A DNA stretch of 64,000 nucleotides from Psoroptes ovis (Eukaryota; Arthropoda; Arachnida; Sarcoptiformes; Psoroptidae). The first letter of the stretch is position 1. Each line of letters starts with the position of its first letter. This document shows, piece by piece, positions 44,127-55,054 of this stretch. A program made the position numbers and the translations under genes. The stretch spans positions 372,001 to 436,000 of the forward strand of contig PQWQ01000021.1 in NCBI GenBank assembly GCA_002943765.1, read 5' to 3'. The notes beneath the pieces were generated by a model that worked only from the letters and a program-made list of their open reading frames with translations, was not told the origin of the DNA and did no database searches.

Positions 44127-47037
44127 CACCCTTCTGGATCAGTGTGCGTTCTCTAAATGAATTAAGCAAATTGACAGATAAGGGTTTTGTCAATGCGTCG
44201 GCCAGCTGATCTGATGATGCCACTTTGACGATTTTAACCAGGCCATCGCTATTCAGTTTAGACACCAAAACCTTTTGGTCGTAGTCAAAGTACCTCGACT
44301 TCTTGAAGGCGTTGTTCTCCATAATCGCCACCGCTGCAGCACTATCCACCAATATGTTTATTTTCGACTCGATGTTGAATTCGCCCAATAATTGCCTAAT
44401 AGGCTCCGCGAATTTCCATCCGTCCAGTGCAGCCACAAGTTCAGCCTCACAGGTTGAATGTGCTGGACGCTGTTGTTTTTTCGATGACCAAAACACGGGA
44501 GTCTTTCCAATAAGTGCAATACAGCCACTTGTTGCTCGATAGTCTGCATCTGACCTGAAGCTGGCATCTGTATAGATGTTTACGGTCCAGTCATCAGCGG
44601 GAATCAAAGTCATGTGAAGATCTTTTGTTCCTTTTAAATATCTCAATACCCTCTTGCAGGCTTTCCAAAGCGATTCTGATGGTTTATCTGCATAGCTGCC
44701 AAGATGAGATAAGCACAACGAGATATCGGGTCTGGTTCTAACTGCAATATAATTCAGACACCCCAATAACTCTTTTACTGGCAGTTCCTTGTTGATTTCA
44801 CAATCAGAATAATCATCGAAGTTGTCCATCGGTGATTTGCAAGGATTACAATCTGTCATATTAAAACGTTCCAATACGTCATCAATATAGCTGCTTTGAT
44901 CGATTTTTATTCTGTCCTCTAAACATTCAATATTCAGCCCAAGATAACGAGAACAGTCTCCATAATCATGCACGTCGAACTTTTTCTTGATTCGTTCCAA
45001 TAATCTATCAGCCAATGATGGATTCTCAGCAGCGATTATTATATCATCGACATACACTGCCAACATAGCCTGATCGGAGATGAATATGCACGGATCCACG
45101 AGCGAACACTTCATTTTCAGATCGTTGGTCAGAAAATCTCGAAGCGTGTGATACCAGGCTCTTGGAGCCTCTTTTAAGCCATACAGTGCTCGATCCAGTT
45201 TCCAATATCTGTCTTCGACACCAGGCGGGGGAATCACGAACACATCGTTTTCCAACTTCGAATTGAGAAATGCGGTGCTGATATCCAACTGTTTAATACA
45301 CATTCGTCTGGTGAGTGCCACAGTGAGCATTGTCATTAACGAAGACATATATAATGTTGGAGCATATGTCTTATCCGCATTTCGTTGCTCGAATCCCCGG
45401 ACTACTAATCGTGCCTTATATCGTCCGTCAGCTTTTCTTTTGAAAATCCATTTCGTCGTCAAGGGCTTCTTGGTGGTCTTGTCCACACTATGATACACAC
45501 CCTTCTGGACAAGATCACCAAGTTCCTTGTCCATGGCACACAGCCATTCATCACGATCAGGAGATTCTAAAACTTGCTTATATGTCGATGGTTCACACAA
45601 TTCAGATGTTGCAGCATTGGCTGTCTTGGCATAACTGTGATCACTCAAAGCTGGGATTTCATTTTCAATAACTTTCCCAGTGATAATCGGGTATCCCATC
45701 TTAGATTCATCGAAATTTACATCGCAAGATTTGAAAACTCTGTCTGTCGATACATCCAACAACCAATAATTCTTTGTTGATTTGGTGTAACCGACAAATA
45801 TCATTTTTCTTGCTTTGTGATCAAACTTGCTGGATCTCGTATTATCGCTGACACGCATATAAGCAAGGCAGCCAAAGACTTTTAGATGATCATAAGTCGC
45901 TTTATTACCAGTGAACTTCTCGTACGGAATGATGTTCTTACTTGTGGGCCAACGATTAATCAAATAATTAGCTGTTTCTACAGCTAAAGGCCAATAACTA
46001 TCGGGTAACATGGCGTCTTTCAATAATGCCCTAGCACACTCGATTAGTGTACGATTTCTTCTCTCAACTTTTCCATTCTGTTGAGATGTATACGGTGAGG
46101 TGGTGATGAAATCAATACCTTTCTTTTTGAGATGAAACTGCAACTGATAGTTCACAAACTCGCCTCCATTATCGGAGAGAAATTCTTTCAATTTGATGCC
46201 TGTTTGATTTTCGCAGAAGTCTATAAATTCAATAACCAATTTAACTGCTTCTGATTTGGTTTTAATGGCATAAACTTGTCCATATGATGAATGATATTCT
46301 ACCAGATGCAATACGTAACGACAGCCAGTTCGAGACTCAGGCAATTCACCAATTAAATCAGCACTAATACGATCCATAAGCTTGTACTTGTCACTTTCGT
46401 TCGATACGTGAGTCGTACGAGTTAATTTAGACAATTGACATTCGCTACATTTACTCATTGATTTTGGTTGATTGAGAATTTTAGCCATCTTTTCATTGCA
46501 CGGGTGTCCGAGGCGTTGGTGCCAAGGAGCTTTTTGAACAGAAAGAGCACAGGCATCGTCATATTGTTTAGAATCAGCTTTATTGGCATTCAAAATATAG
46601 GCATTTCCTTTTCGAGGGACAGTTAAATCAACAGCATTTTCATCATAATCAAGATTACATTTGTTTTTATCCAAGAAGACACATTTAGACTCATCAAAAA
46701 TCACTATTTTTCCACGATCACAAGATTGAGGCACAGAGAGCAGATTTTTACCAAAAGACGGAACACATTCGACATTTTGGAGACTCAATTTTACACCATC
46801 CATACTTTTGAGTTTTACAGTACCAATAGAAGAAATGCCACACGATTGACCATTGGCGGTTTTTACGAACGAATTTCTTTCAGTTGAACGATATTTGTCA
46901 AACAATTTCTTATCATTGGTATAATGACCTGAGGACGCGCTATCAATATACCATTCTGAAGGGTTATTTTCGTCATTTTTGTCAACAATCAAAGCGAGTT
47001 TTTCATTGCCACTGTCAGAATCACTATCGTTGTCCAT
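44083..47037 (-). CDS. pol: Copia Pol: protease, integrase, reverse transcriptase, RNase H
   Basis: 984 codons from ATG at 47037. The frame stays open upstream to about 47147, so the true product probably enters by frame change from Gag. Protease: D32-S-A (residues 30-37). Integrase: HHCC zinc site H173, H178, C197, C200 and catalytic D227, D289, E325 (D-X35-E). Reverse transcriptase, about 515-705: D585 and YVDD at 662-665. RNase H, about 820-945: D824, E866, D898, then DALTKPL. All catalytic residues of integrase and RT are present and there is no internal stop. The protease centre is DSA rather than the usual D(S/T)G. The last dozen codons are encoded by the 3' LTR. Acts in cytosolic virus-like particles, integrase then in the nucleus. 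Confidence 0.95.
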   Translation of the reverse strand: MDNDSDSDSGNEKLALIVDKNDENNPSEWYIDSASSGHYTNDKKLFDKYRSTERNSFVKTANGQSCGISSIGTVKLKSMDGVKLSLQNVECVPSFGKNLLSVPQSCDRGKIVIFDESKCVFLDKNKCNLDYDENAVDLTVPRKGNAYILNANKADSKQYDDACALSVQKAPWHQRLGHPCNEKMAKILNQPKSMSKCSECQLSKLTRTTHVSNESDKYKLMDRISADLIGELPESRTGCRYVLHLVEYHSSYGQVYAIKTKSEAVKLVIEFIDFCENQTGIKLKEFLSDNGGEFVNYQLQFHLKKKGIDFITTSPYTSQQNGKVERRNRTLIECARALLKDAMLPDSYWPLAVETANYLINRWPTSKNIIPYEKFTGNKATYDHLKVFGCLAYMRVSDNTRSSKFDHKARKMIFVGYTKSTKNYWLLDVSTDRVFKSCDVNFDESKMGYPIITGKVIENEIPALSDHSYAKTANAATSELCEPSTYKQVLESPDRDEWLCAMDKELGDLVQKGVYHSVDKTTKKPLTTKWIFKRKADGRYKARLVVRGFEQRNADKTYAPTLYMSSLMTMLTVALTRRMCIKQLDISTAFLNSKLENDVFVIPPPGVEDRYWKLDRALYGLKEAPRAWYHTLRDFLTNDLKMKCSLVDPCIFISDQAMLAVYVDDIIIAAENPSLADRLLERIKKKFDVHDYGDCSRYLGLNIECLEDRIKIDQSSYIDDVLERFNMTDCNPCKSPMDNFDDYSDCEINKELPVKELLGCLNYIAVRTRPDISLCLSHLGSYADKPSESLWKACKRVLRYLKGTKDLHMTLIPADDWTVNIYTDASFRSDADYRATSGCIALIGKTPVFWSSKKQQRPAHSTCEAELVAALDGWKFAEPIRQLLGEFNIESKINILVDSAAAVAIMENNAFKKSRYFDYDQKVLVSKLNSDGLVKIVKVASSDQLADALTKPLSVNLLNSFRERTLIQKGVLKDGSRVVQYNSI
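44127..44138 (-). other. Candidate polypurine tract
   Basis: Minus strand CCAGAAGGGTG abuts the 3' LTR. It is short and interrupted by T, and is coding at the same time. Confidence 0.5.
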
Positions 47038-47828
47038 AGCATAAGAAGCAGATTTTCCACGAGAAAATTCAACTTTGCCCTTGGGTATATTAACATTTTT
47101 GTTCTTATACTTTTGTTGTTTGCAATCTCTGGCAATATGGCCTTTTTACGACAATAATAGCACACCTGCTGTCGACCATCACTTTTTTGAGCCATTTTTT
47201 CAGCATTGTTGTCACGCTGAGTTGTTTTGCAGATATCTTTCGATTTCGCGCGTAATTTTCTTTTCACATTTTCCAATTTCAGATATGACTCATCCAACGA
47301 GCTGCAAATTTCGTTTTTTACTTGATCGAAGCTCGAATTTAAGGATTTTAGCAATAGGTACACGATAATTTCTTCCTGTATCTCGATCTTATTTTTGGTA
47401 CATTCTCTTCTTATTGTATCAAATCGGCAAAGATAGACGTCAATATTCTCATCTTTATTCATTTTTATCGTACACAATTCGGAAAATATTTCACCAAGCT
47501 TAAACATATTCTTCTCTTCGAATCGTTGTTGCAATTCGTCCACAATTTCACTAAGCAGGTCGAGATGATCAACCGCATCTTGGATGGTTGGTGATAACGA
47601 TGTTAGGATCTTGTTTTTAATGATTTTCAAATCAGCTCTGTTCTCATCTTTCACTTCAGCACTTTTAATTGTTAGCAGCTTTTCGAATCCACAGGAATCG
47701 GCCCAGCGTTCTAATTGTTTTTTCCATTTTTCGAAATTTTTTCCATCAAAATTGAGATCATCACTTTGAAATGCAAGATATTTCGTCATAGCTTCAATAA
47801 TCATCGATTGACTTCTTGTTACGGACAT
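46989..47828 (-). CDS. gag: Copia Gag, frame broken inside the zinc knuckle
   Basis: First ATG in frame is at 47828; the open frame extends upstream only with non-ATG codons. Residues about 26-40 hold the FDGKNFEKWKKQLE motif of copia Gag (UBN2-type capsid domain), followed by a helical region to about 195 and a basic stretch. The nucleocapsid knuckle begins with C223 and C226, but its His and last Cys are not in this frame: they lie in the pol frame just after an A5 run (plus 47143-47147). Downstream of that point the Gag frame is unrelated sequence to the stop at 46989. The 49-bp overlap with the annotated Pol start is a by-product. Either a one-base loss or a frameshift mechanism links the two. 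Confidence 0.9.
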   Translation of the reverse strand: MSVTRSQSMIIEAMTKYLAFQSDDLNFDGKNFEKWKKQLERWADSCGFEKLLTIKSAEVKDENRADLKIIKNKILTSLSPTIQDAVDHLDLLSEIVDELQQRFEEKNMFKLGEIFSELCTIKMNKDENIDVYLCRFDTIRRECTKNKIEIQEEIIVYLLLKSLNSSFDQVKNEICSSLDESYLKLENVKRKLRAKSKDICKTTQRDNNAEKMAQKSDGRQQVCYYCRKKAILPEIANNKSIRTKMLIYPRAKLNFLVENLLLMLWTTIVILTVAMKNSL

Positions 47829-48197
47829 TTTCGTTGAGATTAGTAATGCAGGAATGACACACAGTCGAATAATTAACGATAGTTGACGTTCTACGGACGT
47901 TTTCAATCAAATTTTATTTTCAAACAATTTTTAATTTTCAAATTAAACTTTCATTTTAATAATAATGGTAAACAACCAGCATCGTGTCATCTGTTATATA
48001 CAAAAGCCAGGCTATATCTACCCAACTGAATATGTACATGAGTATATACATGAGTCATACATACGACTTTATTTAATTAAATAACGTTGAGTAATGACAC
48101 TTAGTCGAAATGACACAAAGTCAAATTTGGCAACACACAGTTGAGTTTACACAAAGTAAAAATTTTAGAAAAATTCAGAGTCGTTTTTCAACAGGAG

Positions 48198-48208
48198 CTC
48201 TGCTACCA
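48198..48208 (-). other. Primer-binding site, initiator tRNA-Met 3' end
   Basis: Read on the minus strand TGGTAGCAGAG directly after the LTR. It is complementary to the conserved metazoan initiator tRNA-Met 3' end CTCTGCTACCA. Full 3'-end priming, with no spacer to the LTR. Confidence 0.9.
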
Positions 48209-48360
48209 TGTCAGAACACGAATGTGAGCTTTATTGATATTTACATGTGGTTTTATACATATGATATTTACAATGATAGGTAATATGCGCATGTGCGCTA
48301 GAACAGCAGGGGCTGTTCATATACTATTGTACTGAACGACACGTGATCCATCTTTCAACA
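48209..48360 (-). repeat. 5' LTR of the copia element
   Basis: 152 of 152 bases equal to the 3' LTR by eye. Supplies promoter (GTATAAAACC) and polyadenylation signal. Confidence 0.94.
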
Positions 48361-49970
48361 ATGAGATTGTTAAATTCTCGGGAATTTTCTTATGTCAATT
48401 TTTAGTGTTTTTCCGAGAATTTTCTTTTCTTAAAAATAAAATTTTAATGACTTCCGTCAGATTCAAACACACAAGCTGTTAATGGCTATCGACAGCAGGT
48501 AAACACCTTATGAGACAGATGGAGAGGAGAGAGATAAGGGCAGAGAGAGATGGGGGAGAGAAACAGGAGGAGGCGAGAGGTGATGGAGAGATAAGATAGT
48601 AGTGAGACAACAGGGCTATAGATAATGGAAGAGACAAGGAGAGCGATAAGGGGAGATAAGAGGTGATCAAACACACACGTCAATGATGAGTAATTTAGCA
48701 GAGATAACCGACAAAAAGCATACAAATCTCTCCAGAGAGAAGAACTGATTGATCTGCTGATTGACGAAAAAAGTGACAAGTGTTTTGGTGATTATTGCTA
48801 AGATTGTTACTTTGACAATTTTACATTGTGAAAATTGCTACAGTGGCTAATATCAGCCAATGGCCGCCAAGGACAATATATCAATGTGACCGTTGATCGC
48901 AGTGATTCATCGATCCCCATTGATACATTGATGTCTGTTGTCAGCCGCCCAAAATGTCGTCCAACGACCAAATGTCAAGGATTTTTTCGTCCATTTTTTT
49001 TTGACACAATTGACACTTGACATTTGGAACAAATAGTCGTGTCTCTGCTTCTCATTGATTAATAATTAATCGAGTTTTTAAAACAAAATGAAAAAAAATT
49101 TTAATCAAGGTAATTCGTGACTTGTGAGAAATTTTCCAGAAAAAAAGTTTCCCGGAAAATTTCTCCTGCAAATTTTGACATGAATTATTAACACACACAC
49201 ACACACAGATGGCCAATGTACGAAATTGATCATTGTCCATGATGATTGTTCAAATGGTTCGAGTTTTGTCGGGGAAATTTTCCGTAAATTTTAATGAAAA
49301 TTTATTAACATTTGAAATACTCAAGTGAACTGATGCACAAATGAGTTGGGCAGTTGATTAACCCTCGTTAACCCTAACGACTTTGAGCCTCTTGCAGTGG
49401 CAACTTTGACCAGTCAAAGATAATTATTCAAAAAGGGTTAAACCTTTGCGAATAATGAAAAGGGTTAGGGACTAATTAACTTTATTAAATTCAAATAATT
49501 GACTTCAAGGTTTGTTGGAGTTAACCTTCAACAGTCATAGACTGCCGCCTAATACTATCGAGTTTCCAGGGTCATCTGCTCCGGACAATGCTGATCTGAC
49601 AGGTGAACATGGCCAAGGTGAACAGTCATATCTTACTTTCAAAAGATGAAGCTAAAAATGGGAAAAATTTCCCGGAAATATTTCTGAAATTTTTCGGGAA
49701 AGAAATTTTCCGAAAATCAAAATTTAACCCATTTATGTCTATAGTTTTGTTTGTGCCGGTGTGTTTGATCGATAATTTTTGATACTTTTTTTTTGTTTCA
49801 TCTCAGAATTTACAAAACTGTCAAAGTCGGTACCCTTGGAATTATGCTTATTTGTCATTTTGTTTCATAAATCACATTTATTTGCTTAAATTTAATTTAA
49901 GCAAAGTGGTAGAGGAGAATGAGGAGGCGAAAAAATCGAAAAAAATTTCCCGTAAACTTTCCAGAATTCT

Positions 49971-50049
49971 TTGGTTGTCCGAAAAGTTTCAGCCGATTTT
50001 CACGTTGTGTTTTAATTGATTCAAGCGTCAAAACTTTACGGACGACCTT
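49971..50049. mobile_element. Mariner-type hairpin microelement, class II arms
   Basis: TTGGTTGTCCGAAAAGTTTCAGCCG...AAAACTTTACGGACGACC. Confidence 0.74.
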
Positions 50050-51986
50050 CCTAAAATTCTTTTTTCACCCCTTTTGAACCTCACCAAAATTTCCCATACA
50101 TCACACACACACACATCGAAAAAACACTTTCAAACGAAAGGTGACAACGCAAACATAAATCTTTGATCATTAGCAGTGTTTTTTTGTGTATGTAGCAGTG
50201 ATTCGTGATTTATTATTTTAGTAAATTTTCCTCGAAATAAAAAAACTGTCAAAGAAATTTTCTTCGGAAAAAAGTTGTCGAGAAACTTTTTCATTTTCAC
50301 CCCCCCCCACATTTTCCTCGGTTCCATGGTACATTTGCTCTATTTGTTTTTGCTTTGCTTACCCCCACCACCACCCTTACTCACTGGGGCCCAGAAGTGG
50401 ATCAAACGGATCAGAGTGGTCCGCAAGGGCGAGAAAGTTCCCGTGAATTTCTTCGATTTTCAAAAATTCGAATCGGAGAAATTTTACGGGAAACTTCGTG
50501 AAAAATTCTGGAAAAATTTCCGAAAACTCATCCCCAAACAAATCGATGAAACGTGTACAAAAACGTGTGTGTGCAGTAGTCCTCGAGAATCTCAGAATTC
50601 TGTTGAATTTCCCCACAAAAATGAATGAAATGAAATTGTCAAAAGTTTAAAAAGTTTGTCAAATGCCATTTGGTGCCACGTGATATATGAGTGTGCTGCT
50701 GATGCTTTGTTTTGGTTGGTTGATTGCGATTGTGTTGCTGTGTGGCATCCATGCACACGTTCAACGTAATTTATCATCGCCCTAGATTCGTATAAGGATT
50801 CGTAGCACGTCTTAATTTTGAAATTTTTAAAATTTTATTTTTTTTGAGAAAATTTCCCGAGAAAACTTTTTAATTTTCTGGGAAATTTTTTTTCTTCTTA
50901 AAGAAACTCTTTCAAAATCATACAAAACAATCAACACTATAGCTCTGGACCCTTTAGCCCTTGTTTGGTCCCTTTCGTAAACACTGTGAACACTGTTTTC
51001 TCTGTTTTTCTTTGCGAATCATTTTTCATTTCTCTTCTCTCTGACTCCTTGAACTTTCCTTTGCCCCCCCCTGGTGTCACTTACTCCGCACTCCCCCAAG
51101 AAAAACACATTAAATCATCATTAGTAGTCCAAGAGTGGTGGGGGGGGGTACGAACGATTCGAAACGACATTCATATTCATTATTGACTAATAAGGGGTAC
51201 ACATACCTCTCATTCATCATGACCAACATCCAAGAATATTCCATGATTCTAAACATTAGCCTTATCGACCCTCAATTTATCAAAATTTTTCCCTCCCCCT
51301 CCTCCTCCTCCTCTTTCCATCCTCTTCTTGTCGACAGCTTGACTCGTATTTTTTGTTTTCTTTTCATTTCAATTTGGCCCATTTCTATTCGAAACAACAA
51401 AGATCAGATTGACCGAAAAAAATTCAAAGCAAAAATCAATAAGAATCAATTTCTGTGATTGGAGGAAATTTCCCGAGATTCCCTTGGAAATTCCTCGGAA
51501 AATTTCCCTTTTCGGAAACATTTCTTTGATTCCTCACCCGAATTCTTTCTTATTTCTGGTGATTTTATCGAATTCTCTGCTCAAGATTCTGTTCTATTCG
51601 AATGAATATGTCAAAAATTCAATGTCGAAGCTGTTCGATGTTTCCATACGAAGAATGAAGCAAAAATAAATTTGAGAAATTTTCCGAGAAATTTCGGGAA
51701 ATATTCCTGAAGTTTCCTCGGGAAATTTCTCAATTTTTTTTTTGCCTATTTTCGGATGCAAATTTCATTTTCTTTTCGTTCGAAAATCACAAATTTCAGC
51801 CAAAGAAAAAATGCAGAGAATAAGCGAAATATATTTGCATATTTAGCCCATTCCTTGGCAGAATATTTTTTGGTTTTTTTTTTGAAGACTTTGAGACAAA
51901 AATAAATCAAAAAACCGAGGATTCAAAGGGTTGAGAAATGTTTCCAGAAATTCTTTTTTTCGAGAAAAAAAAATTTCCCGAGAATC

Positions 51987-52069
51987 GAGGGTTGTCCAAT
52001 AAGTTCTTGCCGTTTTTTGAATAAAAAAAATGACTTAGAAAACAGCAAGAACTTATGGGACAACCGAAT
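51987..52069. mobile_element. Mariner-type hairpin microelement, class I
   Basis: GAGGGTTGTCCAATAAGTTCTTGCCG...GCAAGAACTTATGGGACAACCGAA. Confidence 0.84.
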
Positions 52070-52538
52070 ACAAAGAATCATTCTTACATATGATAATGTG
52101 ATAATAAATTGGTTGATTCCAAGAATAATAAGCACAAAAACTCGGGCCCCTTTCGGGTCTGGGGAATCAGGGTGTTCCCCGGCCAGTCTCTGGTAGGGTC
52201 TAGGACCCTACTAATTCTAAAAAATGAATCTCGACGTTTCTCTGACAGACAAACCCAACACACAGAGAATCGAATAAATCACGATTCGAACCCGAGAATC
52301 CTGCAGAATTCTTTGACCTAATTCAAAGAATCGAAAAAAATCAATTTTCATTTTTCTTTTTTTTCGAAATATGCAAATTCAAGACATAAATACCTAAAGA
52401 ATTCATGTCTTAATAATAAGGGTTACACCGCCTTATGGTGTTATATTTTATGTGTATATCCGATATTTGATTTGAAAATTCTAAGGTTAACCATATTGAA
52501 CATGTTAGCCTTTTCAACAGATTAAACCTTTGAACATG

Positions 52539-52689
52539 TTAACCTTTGCAAGCGTTGATTTGACCTTTTGCTTACCACCTTGCCTATCGGTGGTACATGG
52601 CTAGCTTGACTCGTAGCCTTTTTTCGCTCGGGACCTCCGGTAAAACATCAGGCTCTTCACAGGTGCCTGTCGACTTGCGTGAGGGTTAA
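52539..52689 (+). mobile_element. Divergent piggyBac-like MITE, copy 4
   Basis: TTAA at 52539-52542 and 52686-52689 with CCTTTGCAAGC...GCGTGAGGG ends. Length 151 bp as in the other copies, and an AGGTGCCTGTCGACTTG core related to GGCGCCTATCGAGTTG. Confidence 0.55.
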
Positions 52690-53202
52690 TCTAGATTTTC
52701 TCTTATTAAATTCACTGAACCCCTTTGAAAATTCGAGTAAACATTAAGATTCACTGAGAAATAAATCACCCAAATCCTACTGAATCCTTTGAGTTCGCTG
52801 AACCTTTGCTGAGTCGAAAACCTCTGCGATTTTTGTCTCCAAAGTTTCCTAAATTTCAAAATTTGTCAAAACGGTGCCTGATGGGCGCCTAGTGGGCGCC
52901 TGTCGAGTTCAAGGCTTCTGGGAATTTTTTTTTTCTGTGACAGAAAATTTCCCGAGAAATTTCCTAGAAAATTATTCGCTTTGACATTTGCCCGCAGGCA
53001 ACAATCGAATGTTATTGGAAAATTATTTAATATTTCATGTTTGACCTAAATATCATTGATCGGATCAAATTTTCCAATTTTACTTTGCTTTGTTTTCATT
53101 TGAAAACTGATAAACACACATATACACACACCAATGGTTTGACAGGTCTTTGGGAGATATTTGATCCGTTGTTTCAGTTATTTATTTGTGCTGTTTGTAT
53201 CT

Positions 53203-53337
53203 CAGTGGTTCTCAACCGATCGATTCACTGAAATCTAATGGGGTTCACCGTTTTAACAATATTTAAAGCTTGTACCAAAGTCCAAGTCATCCAGTTTGTA
53301 AGACCCATCTTTCATTAAAAATGTTTGAGAAACACTG
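53203..53337. mobile_element. hAT-like inverted-repeat element
   Basis: CAGTGGTTCTCAACC...TGTTTGAGAAACACTG, 135 bp. Confidence 0.7.
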
Positions 53338-53859
53338 TTCGCAAAACAAACAGCTGCCAAAACAATCTCAGATTTCAAACCATTTTCGATTGTGGTCTGA
53401 AATTGTTCCCAAACATGGTCCATGTTTGGTGTAATGAACGAATGTATCGATTGATTGACAATCGATTATTTTTTCTACTTCGATTACTGGCACAAATATT
53501 GGGCGTCCACCACATTCCTCGGTGTTTCTCCTCCCCCTTCCTCGCTCTACCAAAGTCCAGTGAACATGAGTCCACATATATCCACATATGTTCGATGATC
53601 ATGTCGAAATAGAATGGTCATGACATGTGTTTTGTCAGTAAAACAAACAAACAAATAAATAAATAATACTAGACAACAACTTGACATGTGTAAACACATG
53701 TCAATAACAGGAAATTTGTAATTATCCTATCGTTTTGATCCATTGAAAAATGATGACATTTGACATTTTTGACAGGTCGAAAAATAAATAAATAAATAAA
53801 CAATTTATTTTTCTGTTTGTTCTGCGTTTGTTCTGTGTTTGCTTTTCTGTTTGAAAATA

Positions 53860-53940
53860 TTGGGTTGTCCCATAAGTTCTTGCCTTTTTTTTTGAATAAA
53901 AAAACTTAAAAAACCCGCAAGAACTTATGGGACAACCCAA
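53860..53940. mobile_element. Mariner-type hairpin microelement, class I, with TA duplication
   Basis: TTGGGTTGTCCCATAAG...CTTATGGGACAACCCAA: the G variant at position 3 of the end is present in both arms. Confidence 0.87.
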
Positions 53941-54122
53941 TAATCGAAAAAAAAATACAATCAAATGCCTTGAATATATTCCTCAATATCCGAAGAATTT
54001 CCGAGTCCATGGACCTCGGGTTCAGATTCTCCGATATTAGATTTGATTTTCTTGTCGAATTTCCCGATTCCCGTATCAGAATATTCATTTTCTGATATTT
54101 TTTTCATTTCGAAAAACATCAA

Positions 54123-54203
54123 TTAGGCTGTCCGTAAAGTTCTGACCGATTTTCATGCCCAACTCTGCTTGATTAAGCGGAATGAACTTTTCGGACAGCC
54201 TAA
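54123..54203 (+). mobile_element. Mariner-type hairpin microelement, class II
   Basis: TTAGGCTGTCCGTAAAGTTC...GCGGAATGAACTTTTCGGACAGCCTAA. The GGCTG/CAGCC variant is shared by both arms. Confidence 0.87.
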
Positions 54204-54594
54204 TATGTAATCAAATTCTATGAATTTTGCCATTTTTTTTCTTGCAAAATTTTTTTCTGCTTCTGCTGTATTCTTCAATTGGATTCTGCAGGCATACAAA
54301 CACACAAAGAATATTCTGCATGATGATTCGGTATGTGGAATAATATTCGAATAGGAATATACCGTAAATATCCTGGGTATCCTGCTATCGGAAATTCTAT
54401 TAGAATCTCCTGGTGTATCTCAAGAATCGATTTCTTCGATATTTCAATTAACCTTTATATGAATTATTAACCTTTTCCCGCGAATTAACCTTTTGTAAAC
54501 CAATTAACCTTCGAACAGCCCCCTAATCCTTTGATTGATGAACTTTAACCTTATTTTTTCCATTCTTTGAACTCATTAAACTTATTTTCTTCGA

Positions 54595-54742
54595 AATTTT
54601 CCCAAAAAACAATCAAAAAAGTAATTTCATTCTTACCGACTAATCATTTTCGAAACGGTTTGCTGGTCGGAAATTTTCCAGAAATCATTATTCTCCGAGT
54701 TTTTCTGGGAAAACTTCCCTGGAAATTTTTCCTAGGAAATTT
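54595..54742. repeat. Array of the AAATTTCC/GGAAA palindromic word
   Basis: Strongest at 54668-54742: GGAAATTTTCCAG, GGGAAAACTTCCC, GGAAATTTTTCC, GGAAATTTTCC. Confidence 0.6.
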
Positions 54743-54846
54743 TCCATAATTCACATCATCTTCATTCGTAGAATTTCATTTTAATTTAAAATTCATTTCA
54801 TTTTTTCATTTTGTTTTGTTTATTTTTCAACTTTTTAATTTTCATA

Positions 54847-54926
54847 TTAGGTTGTCCCATAAGTTCTTACCGATTTTTCAATGATTTTCTACGATATAAC
54901 CGGCAAAGACTTATTGGACAACCTAA
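54847..54926 (+). mobile_element. Mariner-type hairpin, class I arms with class III core
   Basis: TTAGGTTGTCCCATAAGTTC...GACTTATTGGACAACCTAA. Core TTTTCTACGATATAACCGG. Confidence 0.86.
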
Positions 54927-55054
54927 TATATATCCATTCCAATCAAAATAAATAAAATGAAAACAAAACAACGAAAAATTTCCATCAATGTTTTTCATTC
55001 AAAATTCGTGTGTGATTAGTAGTAGTAATAGTTACCCAAACATCGCTACAATTA

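Larger units (their letters stand above)
43975..48360 (-). mobile_element. Ty1/copia LTR retrotransposon, complete, 4386 bp
   Basis: Minus-strand element with two identical 152-bp LTRs, 5-bp target duplication, tRNA primer site next to the 5' LTR, and a Gag and a Pol ORF. Domain order protease, integrase, reverse transcriptase, RNase H (integrase before RT) defines the copia superfamily. LTR identity means insertion was recent. It is compact for the group (usually about 5 kb). One apparent one-base shift separates gag from pol. It lies in intergenic DNA beside a piggyBac-like MITE and carries none of the mariner-type hairpins. Confidence 0.96.
43970..48365. repeat. Target-site duplication ATGAG of the copia element
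   Basis: ATGAG at 43970-43974 and 48361-48365 directly abut the TG...CA ends. Five base pairs is the copia standard. Confidence 0.93.

Noticed and set aside
44303..47769. Plus-strand ORFs across the copia element
   Set aside because: They are antisense shadows of gag and pol.
52255..52300. tRNA-like B box (minus strand GGGTTCGAATCG)
   Set aside because: No complementary T-stem, no A box and no acceptor stem at the right distance.
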